In this document: positions 1 to 64,000 of the stretch, piece after piece | How the letters are laid out: each line of letters opens with the position of its first letter | How positions within the stretch are numbered: position 1 is the stretch's first letter | Source of the DNA: Ficedula albicollis | Lineage: Eukaryota; Chordata; Aves; Passeriformes; Muscicapidae | Assembly (NCBI RefSeq): GCF_000247815.1 | Contig: NC_021692.1 | Span: 257,108-321,107, forward strand | DNA: 64,000 nucleotides | Direction: 5' to 3' | Notes under the pieces: generated by a model | What the model was told of the DNA's origin: nothing | The model's input: the letters and a program-made list of their open reading frames with translations, nothing else | Databases searched by the model: none | Made by a program: the position numbers and the translations under genes

Positions 1-479
1 ATGGTGGGAGCAAAGAAAAGCCATGGGGGGACAGCCAGGGACACAAGGGACATGCACACTTGGGGATACTTAGAAATGCCTGGGGACACTTGGAGACAGT
101 TTGGGACGTGTGGGGACATGGGGAAACTTGAGGACATGGGGAGACGCTTGGGGACATGGGAGGAAGTCACTTTGGGACACTTGGGGACATGGGGGGGACA
201 CACATGGGGACACCTGACAACATTTGGAGACACCTAGGACATGGGGAGGCACCTGGGGATACCTGGAGGCTCTTGTGGATTAACTGGGGACACAGAGGGA
301 CACCTGGGTACATGGCAGGGACATGGGCTTGGGGAATGCTTGGAAATACCTGGGAATAATTGAAGCCACCTGGGGACATGGGGGACACCTGGGGACGCTC
401 TTGAGGGTATACACTTGAGGACATGGTGGGGGGCAGCAAGGTGGTACATAGCCCCTCTGTACCCCCCCCTCTCCTGCAG
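1..479. repeat. HSPG2 intron with diverged GGGGACA minisatellite
   Basis: This is intronic sequence upstream of the first visible HSPG2 exon. From about 40 to 440 it is built of imperfect repeats around the words TGGGGACA, CACCTGGGGACA and GGACATGGGG, with a spacing of roughly 12-25 bp. Repeat copies differ from each other, unlike the perfect arrays elsewhere in the window. No coding exon is recognisable here. A pyrimidine tract and CAG acceptor at 455-479 end the intron. Confidence 0.75.
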
Positions 480-2472
<1,993 letters not shown>

Positions 2473-2610
2473 CCCGCCCTGAAGCAGAGTTTGGGGGGAA
2501 TTTGGCCAACTTTATTCTTTTCCAAAAAAAATACCACCACCAGGAGGAAACGGTGCTTCGCTGCCCCGGGGTGACTCCGGGAGGGGGGGGGCCGGGACCC
2601 CCAAAAATGT
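2473..2610 (+). other. HSPG2 3' UTR start, truncated by poly-G
   Basis: Follows the HSPG2 stop codon. It includes an AT-richer stretch (2510-2540) with a run of A, but no clear AATAAA. The poly-A signal is probably lost in the 2611-3555 tract. The coordinates cover only what is legible. Confidence 0.5.
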
Positions 2611-34065
<31,455 letters not shown>

Positions 34066-35630
34066 TGGTTTTCCAAGAGGAGTGACCAGAAGGGAAGAGG
34101 ATTTGTCACATGGTAGGGCATTAAAAGAATAGAACCAGGTGGATACAGTAATTTTTGACTCTTCCAGAAGGCAAAAATCCATCATGAGACGTTTGCTCCC
34201 CAAAAAAACAAAACAAATGCCTTATGTCAAAGCAGATTGCACTGAAGGACATCCTGCTTCAGGACAACGTTCCCAGGTTTATTTAATAAAGAACAGGAAG
34301 GTTGGGAAGTTGAGCAGCAGTTGGTGTGTTTGGGATGAGGGGTGGCCCTGTGTGTCCCCTGGCCCAGCCACAGAGGGGTCATGATCCAGTAGATCCAGAC
34401 CATCTTGGTCATTCTCAAGTAACTCTTTAGGATAATCCTGTCTTTGATCCACTCTTATGCTTTCAATCCAGCCTGGAAGTACAGGAATTGTGACTTCGTG
34501 AGGAAAGTCTAGCACTTTCAGACAACAGAACGTCATTTACTCAACCCAAAAGGGAAGCTGGGATCTGCCTCCCAAAGCCTCCCGGTGCCTGGGAGCTGCC
34601 CCCTCTCTGCGCCCTCCCGCCACCACTTCCACACCTTGGACAATCCAGGAACCACCTGGGCTCTGGGAACTGCCGGCTTTTTAGAAATCTGGGATATTTT
34701 AATGACTCTGGAGAACATTTTCCTCCAGTCTGGCGCTGCTGGGAGCCTTCCTGGCTCAGGGCAGAAAGAGCTGGCAAGGGGCTGTGGGTGGCTGATGTGT
34801 TTCCCATGGGAAGAGGTTTTCTTACTCCTCTCTCCTCATTTTTCAGCAATGCACTAAGTTCTTAATTTTTTTTAACATCTCTCAGCGAAGTTTTCTCCCC
34901 ATTAATATTTAGCAGGAAATAGTATCCCCCTTTCAGACTAATTCACATTGGGCACTGCCGAGGAATTTCTTTATTGGAGATCCTCTTCCTTTCCAACCTT
35001 TTCCTTTGTTTCCACAGAAAAGTATGATGCAGAGATTACATCAGTTACAGGTTTTCAAGGTTTGCAGGAATTTGGGATGCAAGAAGAGGGTGGGGGCCAC
35101 AAATTCCATCCCCAAAACCCCACTAGTTTTGATTTCCAGTGTTTTATTTCTGATGTTTTATGCAAAGAATTCCAGCTGCTCTTTGCCCAGCGGCTTCCTC
35201 ACTTGTCCCTGCTGGGTTTGGGGGTGAAGCAGCAGCTTTTGAGGGGCTCTAAATTTCCTAAAAAGTGATTTTTTTGGGGCAGTTTGAACCCGTGGATTCT
35301 TTCCCAAGGTATAGACATGGCGAATTCTGTGCCAAAGCCACAGGAGGCTTTTCTTCCCAACCTGAAGCACTCGCTTGTGTACATATTCCTTGGAAATTCC
35401 ATCTTTTCAAGTTGCTGTTAATTTTTTTTAATGTTATATATAAAAAAGTCTCTTCCTTGAGCTTACGCTGTTGTGGGAAGGGATCCCGGGGTGTTCCAGG
35501 GCTGTGGCGGTTCCGGCAGTGCCGGATCCTGTGGAGAACGCAGGTACAAGGTGTGAGCCAAGGCCCCGTTTCTGTTTCGTCTGTCATTTGCAAATATTAT
35601 CGGATTAAAGTTGTCATTGGAGCTGTGGCA
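34066..35630 (+). other. USP48 3' UTR with alternative poly-A signals
   Basis: Non-coding sequence after the USP48 stop. A canonical AATAAA lies at about 34284 (in TTTATTTAATAAAGAAC) and an ATTAAA at about 35604 (CGGATTAAAGTTG), giving possible short (about 0.25 kb) and long (about 1.55 kb) 3' UTRs. The boundary is inferred from these signals only. No further open frame here resembles a known family. Confidence 0.6.
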
Positions 35631-38437
<2,807 letters not shown>

Positions 38438-38629
38438 TCTTCCCCGCCCCCCCAGTCTGGCCCCCACATCTAGAAGAACATCTCCCCCGCCCTGCGCCCC
38501 CCGGTGCTCCCCCACCCTCCCGGGACGCCCCCCCTCGAATGCTGGGGGGTGTGGGGAGGGATAGGGGAGCCCCCTCCAGGGTCGCCCCCCGCCCGGCGGG
38601 TCACGCTGCGGCCCAGGGGGTGCACGGGG

Positions 38630-39245
38630 AAGGGTCGTGTTTGCACGGAGACAGGTGGCAATGTCGCATTGGCACGGGGACACCGGGATCGTACTTGCAC
38701 GGGGACGGGTCACACCTGCACCAGGGCTGTGCTGGGCTGCGGTTGTGTTTGCACCAGCGCCGTGTTTGCACAGGGATGGGTCACACCTGCACCGGGGTTG
38801 TCTTTGCACAGGGACGGGGCTCATTTGCACCAGTGTCGTGTTTGCACAGGGACGGTGACATTTGCACGAGGGTCCCTTTTGCACCAGGGACGCACTTGCA
38901 CGTCATTGTGTTTGCACAGGGCCGGGTCGCATTTGCACTAGGGCTATGTTTGATGGGGACAGTGCCATTTGCATGGGGACGGTGGCGTTTGCACAGGAAT
39001 GGCCACATTGCCACGGGGAGAGCGACATTTGCACGGGGCTGGTGACAGTGGCACGGGAATGATCGTACTTGCACGGGGAGAGACTCTGGGCACGGGGTCG
39101 GTGGCATTGGCACGAAAACGATCGTGCTTGCGCGTCGTCAGTGACAGTTTCACGGGGAGGCTTGGCACTGGCACGGGGTTGGTGACACTGGCTCTGGGTC
39201 AGTGACACTTTCATGGGGAGGGTGGCACTGGCGCGGGGTCGGGGA
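38630..39245. repeat. diverged TTTGCAC(A/G)GGGAC minisatellite
   Basis: About 30 imperfect copies of a 15-30 bp unit built around TTTGCACGGGGACGG and TTTGCACAGGGA, grading into CATTGGCACGGGG towards 39200. It lies upstream of the RAP1GAP coding exons. The TTGCAC core also appears in repeats at 48110-48420 and 60300-61020. Confidence 0.8.
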
Positions 39246-39570
39246 CACTTGTGGGGTCCCGGCGCTGTCCGTGGTGCTGCCCCGCGCTGCCGCCTCCTGC
39301 CGGCAGAGGATGCCCTTCGGGGCGGGGCTGGGGATGCGATGGGTTTGGGGGGTCTCAGGGACCCCCATGGAGTGACCCTGCCCCGCCGCTCCCGCCCCGC
39401 TGGCCCCTGGCACCGGCAGGGTGGCACTTGGCTCGCTGCCATCAGCTGGCTTCAGGGGTGAGGCTGCTGGCCGGGCGGCCCGGAGAGGGGCTTTGGGGGA
39501 GCTCTCCTCTCCCCCAGGAAGCGCCATGGGCCCCTCTGGACCCCCTCACACCACCTAGACTCGTCTCCAG

Positions 39571-39594
39571 CCAGCAGCACCTCTCAACCCCGAG
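39571..39594 (+). other. possible 5' non-coding micro-exon of RAP1GAP
   Basis: A 24-bp segment lies between an acceptor-like CTCGTCTCCAG and a good donor GTGAGCA, 82 bp before the first recognised coding exon. It has no start codon and no protein match. Transcript data would be needed; this is a weak call. Confidence 0.2.
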
Positions 39595-39676
39595 GTGAGC
39601 ACCCATGGATGCCCCCCACCCAAGGATGCCCACCCCAAGGCGGGGAGACAGGCACCCACAGCCCCTCTCTCCCCAG

Positions 39677-47038
<7,362 letters not shown>

Positions 47039-47047
<9 letters not shown>

Positions 47048-47505
47048 CCACCCCCTCACCCGCGGGGGTGTCACCGCTTCGCCCGCTCTGTGTGCCACCC
47101 CTGTGCCAGGAGCTGAAGCCATCGTCCCCGGTGCAGGATTTGAGGGGACTCTCCAAAAAAATTGGGATGTGCCCCCCTCCAGACAATCTCTGTCACCCCA
47201 AAAACCCCTTGGGCGAGGGGGTGATGCACCACGAAGGGGCCCCCCTCTGCCGTGACCCCAAAATGAAGAGTGGGTGCAACCCCAGCATCATCCCCTCCCC
47301 CCAAGAAAAGAGGGGATTCAAATCCAGGGTAACCCCAAAGTGGAGTTCCCCCTCCCCCCCTTTTTTTTTAAGGGAAAAAAGTTCCGGAATGGGCCGGAGG
47401 CTGGAACTGGGGGGAGGGGAGAAATATTTTTTCACACCCTCCCAAACTGTGTTTGTGTTTCCCGTGAGTTCTGTATAAAATAAAGGTTTATTTATCGCTA
47501 CAGTG
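47039..47505 (+). terminator. RAP1GAP 3' end and poly-A signal
   Basis: If the donor GTGAGG at 46958 is used, the final exon begins at 47039 and encodes Ser-Ser-stop (TAG 47045-47047). If it is not used, reading continues to a TGA at 47021-47023. Either way the transcript probably ends after AATAAA at 47479-47484 (in GTATAAAATAAAGG). Confidence 0.7.
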
Positions 47506-49141
47506 GGGAGGCGTCTCCAATATCTAAAGGGTCCCCAAAAGCCCAAACATCAGTGGGGACTGTCAAAACACTCATTTGGGGGGTCATTTAGCCACAAGTT
47601 GGGGTTTCATAACAGCCCGGCTGAGCCAAGCCTATCGTTGATGGTCCCTATTTTTGGAGTGCTGCGAGTACCCCAAAATATGGCCGGCAATGCCCTCACC
47701 TCCCCCAAAAAAGTGCCTCTTTCGGCTCTGCTGGTCAGCCTGGCGTCAGGAGTGGCATTTGGCCCCGGCCCAGGTGGCCACCGGCGTCCTGCCAGCCCCT
47801 CGGTTCCCACCCCCCGAAGCCCCCAGAAGCACGCGGCACCCCGGGCGTGGTTAAACACAGCTCGGGGAGGTGCCAGCAGCCTCGCTCTGCTGAGGGGGGC
47901 AAAGGGCACTGGGCAAAGAGCCCCCCAAACCCAGCCCTGCCGGGGTCACCGCGCTGAAGGACCCTGGTTAATGAGGAACTGGATTTTTAGTTATAAAACT
48001 GGTGAATGAATCAAAAACGAGGGAAGGGGCTTGGCGGGGAGGGTGGGGGGTGGTTTGGAGGAACCCAGGGGATTTGGGGGAGTCAGGGCAGTGTTTTTCC
48101 ATCCATTTGCAGGAACTCCTGGGCACTGTGGGGCTTTCAGGTGTGCACAGGGATTTCTGCATGCGCCAGGGGTAATTTGCACAGTGGCCTTTAAGGTGTT
48201 TGCAGTGTGTATCTCCGCTGCACGGTGGCTCACGGGGACAATCAATGGGCACGGTGGCTTTTGTACACGGAAAGTGGAATTCAGGCGCAGGGACATCTGC
48301 ACGCTCAAGGCACCTTTTACTCGGCTCAGGCAGTGTCTGCAAGTGCACAGTGCCACCGGCGCGGTGACACGTGCGTGTGCAAGGCACTGTACCCTCCTGC
48401 GCAGTGTCATCACAGCCCTGTGACACTTTACACCCTCGGCACACCCAGGGTCGCTCTCCCTGCCCAACCCTCCCGCTCCCAGCACCCCTGCAGCTGCACA
48501 AGCCCTTTCTACCCACTAATTGCCCCCCCTAATTACCTCACCTTAATGAAGGGGGCGTGTCCCAGGGCGTCCCACCCCTTACATCCTGGTTTGCTGCCTT
48601 TACCCCCCCTCCCACAATCCCAGCTCCAACCCCTCCCAAATCCCTCTCGGGGCAGCAAATTGCTTTAACCCGAAGAATTTTAAAGCAAAATAAATCACTG
48701 ATGAGACAACACAACCCAAGTTTAAGGACAAATTAACCCGACGAGTTAATTTTTTTTCCCATCTTCGTGTGGTCTCTGGCTGCCCACACATGTGACGAGT
48801 TGGACACCAGGGTCAGTCCTCAGCCAAGGCCAAGCAGAGGCATCTTGGGACCCAGCCCCATCGCATTTTGCTCAAAGAGGGGATTTTATCCGCCAAGGCT
48901 CCGGCTGCCGTCCCAAATCCCGCGGTGGGTTTGGGACAGGCCCGGGAACGCTGCTAATTATAGGGAAGGAACCATGTATTTACAGAGGCAGCTCCCAGCA
49001 CCAAACCACCGGCAGCTGCTTTTGCTCCGCTGAGTCTCTCTGTTCTCTCTCTCCTCTTTCCCGGGCGCTGCCGTCCACAAAAAAATAAAAAGGGGGGATG
49101 AATTAAAAATAAATCCCCCTCGGTGATTTGCAAGAGGCACT
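47506..49141. other. RAP1GAP-ALPL convergent 3' region
   Basis: Contains the 3' UTR of ALPL (minus strand, running down from 49141) and spacer. No clear minus-strand AATAAA is seen close to the ALPL stop. The only TTTATT on the + strand is near 47487, next to the RAP1GAP signal, so a long ALPL 3' UTR or a variant signal is possible. 48110-48420 has weak repeats with TTTGCAC and GTGCACAG words. No open frame is convincing. Confidence 0.5.
48110..48420. repeat. weak TTTGCAC/GTGCACAG repeats
   Basis: Scattered imperfect units such as TTTGCAGG, GTGTGCACAGGGAT, AATTTGCACAGTGG, GGTGTTTGCAGTG and CAAGTGCACAGTGCC, spaced at 20-35 bp. They resemble a degraded form of the array at 38630-39245. Confidence 0.5.
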
Positions 49142-58427
<9,286 letters not shown>

Positions 58428-58549
58428 CTCCCCCCACCACCCCCTCCCTGCCCGCCTCCCCTGGCCATCAGTCCCATGAGGCGTCACCTCACTGTCACCA
58501 ACCCGAGCTGGGGGAAGCCGGCACGGCCCCTATGGCACAGCGAGGTCCT

Positions 58550-59200
58550 CATCACATGCCCATGTCCCCATCATGTGCTCGTGTACCTCTCGTGCATCCC
58601 CATCATGTGTCCCTGTCATGTCTGTGCTCCCATCCCATACCCATGGCTCCACTGCACGTCTGCAATCCCATCACACACCCGGGTCCCCACCACGTCCCCT
58701 GTGTGTGCCCACGCCCTTAGTGCACCCCCATGTCCCCATCACACACGCTTGTCCCCATTCCCAGCCTGCTTTGTTACGTCCCCATCCACATCACACACCT
58801 GTATCCCGGCTGCATGTGTGTCCCATCACACATCCATGTCCTTGCTGCACGTCCGTGTCCCCATCCCATGTCTGTGTGCCCACCACACGCTCATGTCCCT
58901 GCTGCACACCCGTGTCCCTACTGCATGTCTATGTCCCTGCTGCCCACCCAAGTCCCTGTTGCATGTCTATGTCCCTGTTCCACTCTCGTGTCCCCACCAC
59001 ATCTGTGTCCCCGTTGCACGCCTGTGCCCCTGCTGCGCATCCACGTTCCCATCACGTCCATGTCCCCACGACACCCCCGTGTCCCCACCACACACACACA
59101 ATGTCCCTGTTGCACACCCACGTCTCCACCACACTCCTGTATCCCCATGGCACCTCCGAGCCCCCATGGCACTCTCCTGTCCCCAACAGCTCCACATCCC
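58550..59200. repeat. diverged GTCCCCATCACAC minisatellite
   Basis: ALPL intron 1. About 25 imperfect copies of a 20-30 bp unit, with CATGTCCCCATCAC, GTGTCCCTACTGCATG and CATGTCCCTGCTGCACACC. Diverged and natural-looking. Many overlapping His/Pro/Ser-rich frames come from it. Confidence 0.82.
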
Positions 59201-59296
59201 CGTGGCACCTCCCCTCCGCCGCACGCCCCCTCCGCTCCGCTCCCCGGACACCCTCCCTCCCACGGGAGGGCAGCAGCGGCCCCAGGGGGTCCTTAC

Positions 59297-59372
59297 CGGG
59301 GATGGGGGCTGTCACACACGTATCCGCACTAACTTGGGTCCCGACACCCACGTCCCTCTGGGCAGCGGGAGG
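59297..59372 (-). other. ALPL: probable non-coding first exon of ALPL
   Basis: A strong donor (CCCCG followed by GTAAGGACC on the minus strand) ends at 59297, and a TATA-like TTTAA lies at about 59398-59402 upstream in a GC-rich setting. An exon of about 75 nt starting roughly 30 bp after the TATA-like box would splice to the acceptor at 56414. This fits the known structure of ALPL (non-coding exon 1). The 5' edge is estimated. Confidence 0.5.
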
Positions 59373-59480
59373 AGGCCGGGCCGGGGGACCGCGAGTCCTT
59401 AAATCCCCCCGCACCCGGCCTTCGCCTCCTCCTCCTCCTCTTCCTCCACCCTCCCCCTGCTGCCGGCAAGAGGGGGGGGG
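59373..59480 (-). promoter_or_regulatory. probable ALPL promoter with TATA-like box
   Basis: Minus-strand GGATTTAAGGAC around 59395-59405 is preceded by GC-rich DNA and a GAGGAGGAGG tract at 59426-59450. Position and orientation match an ALPL promoter. Motif evidence only. Confidence 0.45.
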
Positions 59481-60299
59481 CGGGGGGAGAGAAGGCCATA
59501 AACTGGGCTTACTGGTGCCCTCTGCCGGGTTGTACTGGGAGGACTGGGAGGACTGGGGTGCACCAAGCCTGGCTCTAAGTGCTGGGTAACCCTCCTCCGC
59601 TTCACACGTGGGAGTTTGGGGCGCCTCGTGGTGGGGTAGATGTGTGTTTTGCCGGATTTTGCACGATTTCACGCAAACCGTGATAGAGGCACCAGCGAGG
59701 GGCTGGGGTGGGGGTAATGGAGATGAGTGGGGTCTCCCTGCCTCAGTTTCCCCACACAGCTGCTGCAGCAGCCCACGAGAGACCCCTGCTGGGATCCCGC
59801 GGCGTTACTGCAGGTCCTACAATACACACGGCTTGGTGACGAGGGCCGAGGGTGTATGTGCGTCTGTGACTCCAAGCCCTGCGTCCATTTCCCTATGCCG
59901 GGAGCCCGGGGAGCTCCGTGACCTGCGAAGTCGCCTGTGGCTTCTTAGAAGGGGGCGGTCTCAGCCCAAAAATCCGCTCCCCGGGAGCCTCGGGGTGCAA
60001 CCAAAGGAGCCCCAACACCACCGCCATGCCAGGGACAGCCGCACAGCCCCTTGTGGACCCTCCAAATACCTCGGGAACCTTTTCCTCTTTCCCCCCTCTC
60101 TCCACCCGTTTACCCCTCAGGACTTTCGCAGCCCAGCGAAAGCAATTTGCAGCCTCGTGGGTGTGATGAGAGTGTCAGTGCTCAGCCCGCCGGGGCGGTG
60201 CAGCGGTGGAGGCGGCACCGCCGGGAGGAGGTGGCCCCGCGTGTTCCCATCCCTGACACCACGGCAGTGCCGGCATCGGTGTATTTTGGTGTGGGAAAG
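59481..60299. other. upstream region of ALPL, no gene recognised
   Basis: Mixed GC-rich spacer. Open frames here are short, overlap on both strands and show no family resemblance. No RNA gene or mobile element is supported. Confidence 0.45.
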
Positions 60300-61020
<721 letters not shown>

Positions 61021-61133
61021 CCGCGGCCCTGCAGCCCCACGCGCTTTCGCCTTGCACAAGCGCCCGCCGCCGGGATCGCGCCTTGCACACTCGCCCCGGA
61101 CGTCACATCCCGCCCGGCCAGGGAGCCGGGGCT

Positions 61134-61962
<829 letters not shown>

Positions 61963-62125
61963 ATGCCTCCCTGAACCCCCCGCCGCCTCCAAATCCACTC
62001 TTGACCCAGACCCGCGGGGGTTAGCGCCGTGTTTCCCTCTGCGAAGGGGGCGGGGCACGCCCCACGCAGCTGAACCCACTTCTGTGGGGCTGTTTGCGAA
62101 TACCCCCAAACTGTGTTGTTCTCCT

Positions 62126-62128
<3 letters not shown>

Positions 62129-62167
<39 letters not shown>
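62129..62167. repeat. poly-T run of 39 bp
   Basis: An uninterrupted T run followed by TTAATTTAACCCC. It could be an A-tailed retrocopy end on the minus strand or a simple homopolymer; no element body is recognised next to it. Confidence 0.7.
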
Positions 62168-62173
<6 letters not shown>

Positions 62174-62350
62174 ACCCCTTTTTTGCTGCTTTTTAAGCTT
62201 TTCTTAAAAAAATAATTTATCTGCGGCCAGGGCACCCTACAAAACTGAGGACTCCCCCGAAACCCCTTTCACCAGCACCCCTAATTAACACCGGGAGTTG
62301 CTAATTACCCCCGGACATCCTAATTAGCAGGCTGAGCCTCGCTGGGCGCT

Positions 62351-62823
<473 letters not shown>

Positions 62824-63002
62824 CTCAGGGCGGAGGTGGGGGGTTGGAGGGCCTGGGGGGTGGCGAGGATTCGCCATCGCGACCGTGGCCGTGGTTGCTC
62901 CGAAATGGCGCCCGGACGGGAATTGAAAGCAGCCGGCGGAGGCTCGGGGGGCCCGCGCCCGGCTCTGCCCTGCCGGGGGAGCCCCTCGCCGGTACCGGGG
63001 CG

Positions 63003-63003
<1 letters not shown>

Positions 63004-63063
<60 letters not shown>
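63004..63063. other. poly-G run of 60 bp before reverse adapter
   Basis: A pure G run ending where the reverse complement of the adapter (GCTCTTCCGATCT, 63063-63075) begins. This is a contig join. Confidence 0.92.
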
Positions 63064-63075
63064 CTCTTCCGATCT
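63063..63075 (-). other. Illumina adapter remnant (reverse complement)
   Basis: The 13 bases GCTCTTCCGATCT are the reverse complement of AGATCGGAAGAGC. They mark the untrimmed left end of the contig that continues rightwards from 63076. Confidence 0.95.
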
Positions 63076-63358
63076 CTTGGTGGGGTGTGCGGGCTCGGGG
63101 CACGTGGGGTTTATTGTTTATAGAGTGAAGGAGCTATTTGGGGTAGACCCAGGCTATTTAAGGTAATGCTGAGATTTTTAGAAGTTGTAAAGAGTGAAAA
63201 TCCCTTGCGTGGGGGGGCTAAAGTTTGGGTGCCCCCCCCCGTGCAACCCTGGGTGCCCCCCACGTGCCCCCCCCCGTGCACCCCTGGGTGCCCCCCACCC
63301 TGTTGGAGTTGAGATAAGGCATTTTTATTCTTATTAAAGCAAATAACGGCTTGGGGGT

Positions 63359-63431
<73 letters not shown>

Positions 63432-64000
63432 GGGGGGGGGGAGGTGTATGACAAAACTATCCATCTCTTCCCCAGGAAAAGGGGTGCTCCTGCTTGACGT
63501 GCTGGAGAGGGGTGGGCAGCACCCTGAGGTGCTACAGTGCCCCCAATATGGAGGATATGGGTGTTAAAAATACCTCCCGGGCCCGATTTCCCCTCAAATT
63601 AAGGATGCTGGGGGTCGATCCCGGTGCCTTTCGGCGATGTTCTGGGATAGCTCGGGCTCAGTTTGGATTCTATGATGGCTAGTACAGGGTTAAGATAGCA
63701 TATATCTTGTGAAAGGAGAACAGAAAGGGATTATTTTTTGGTCTTTTTCCTTATGTTTTCAGGAGTAGGCGGGGTGGGGGGATCGCTGAGGAAAAAAAAA
63801 AATGTATTTCCTCAGGAAATGGAGTGAGAGCTGGGATTCCAGGGATTTGGTGTTGTGGAGCCATGGGGGTTTCATGGATCCCCCCACCGCGTGAGCGGGG
63901 ATTTGTGCCCGGAGCTAATTTCAGCCATGTGCGAAGTACTAAAATAGATGGAAAAAAGTGAAAGGGGTTGGGAAAAAATAGGATCTAAGCAGAGATTTTC
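63076..64000. other. end segment, no gene recognised
   Basis: Contains a C-rich repeat (GGGTGCCCCCC words at 63225-63300), a 72-bp poly-G run at 63359-63430 (then T, then 10 more G) and unique AT/GC-mixed DNA to the window end. Because adapter sequence precedes it, adjacency to the ALPL region is not secure. No open frame is convincing. Confidence 0.5.
63359..63430. other. poly-G run of 72 bp
   Basis: A G homopolymer preceded by TTGGGGGT and followed by T and a further 10 G. It is shorter and has a near-miss flank, so a natural G-rich tract extended by the assembler is possible. Confidence 0.7.

Overview
This is a vertebrate nuclear window, almost certainly from a bird. It holds split genes with GT-AG introns, avian-type CR1 LINE 3' ends, and the conserved gene block HSPG2 - USP48 - RAP1GAP - ALPL (human 1p36.12; chicken chr21, a GC-rich microchromosome, from general knowledge). 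The species cannot be named from the sequence.

Layout. 480-2472 (+) carries the last seven coding exons of HSPG2 (perlecan), which encode the C-terminal LG3/endorepellin domain. 4000-34065 (+) is a complete USP48 (27 coding exons, 1031 aa, catalytic Cys98 and His348 present), with a 3' UTR to about 35.6 kb. 39677-47047 (+) is RAP1GAP, with an intact Rap-GAP catalytic core; its middle region is missing and a perfect 26-bp tandem array stands in its place. 49142-56413 (-) is a complete ALPL (11 coding exons, 518 aa), convergent with RAP1GAP, with a probable TATA-type non-coding first exon near 59.3 kb. LDLRAD2, which lies between HSPG2 and USP48 in mammals, is not visible. The block reflects conserved synteny; the four proteins (matrix proteoglycan, deubiquitinase, Rap GTPase-activating protein, GPI-anchored phosphatase) do not form a pathway.

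The dominant unusual signal is technical. Fourteen pure G runs, up to 1834 bp, make up about 7.9 kb (12%) of the window. Three of them touch Illumina adapter sequence (46372-46394, 62351-62360, 63063-63075). Three are flanked by exact 29-62 bp copies of the same genomic sequence. This is what poly-G dark-cycle tails from two-colour Illumina chemistry, used to fill GC-rich assembly gaps, would look like. All are G on the + strand and none is C. Several perfectly homogeneous arrays (ATT, ATGGG, an 11-mer, a 26-mer) are also suspect, because the natural minisatellites around them are diverged. Long Gly or Pro open frames across these tracts are not genes.

I found no convincing undescribed biological system. 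The real biological texture is an unusually minisatellite-rich set of introns and intergenic spacers, including a TTGCAC-core repeat that recurs at three separate places.
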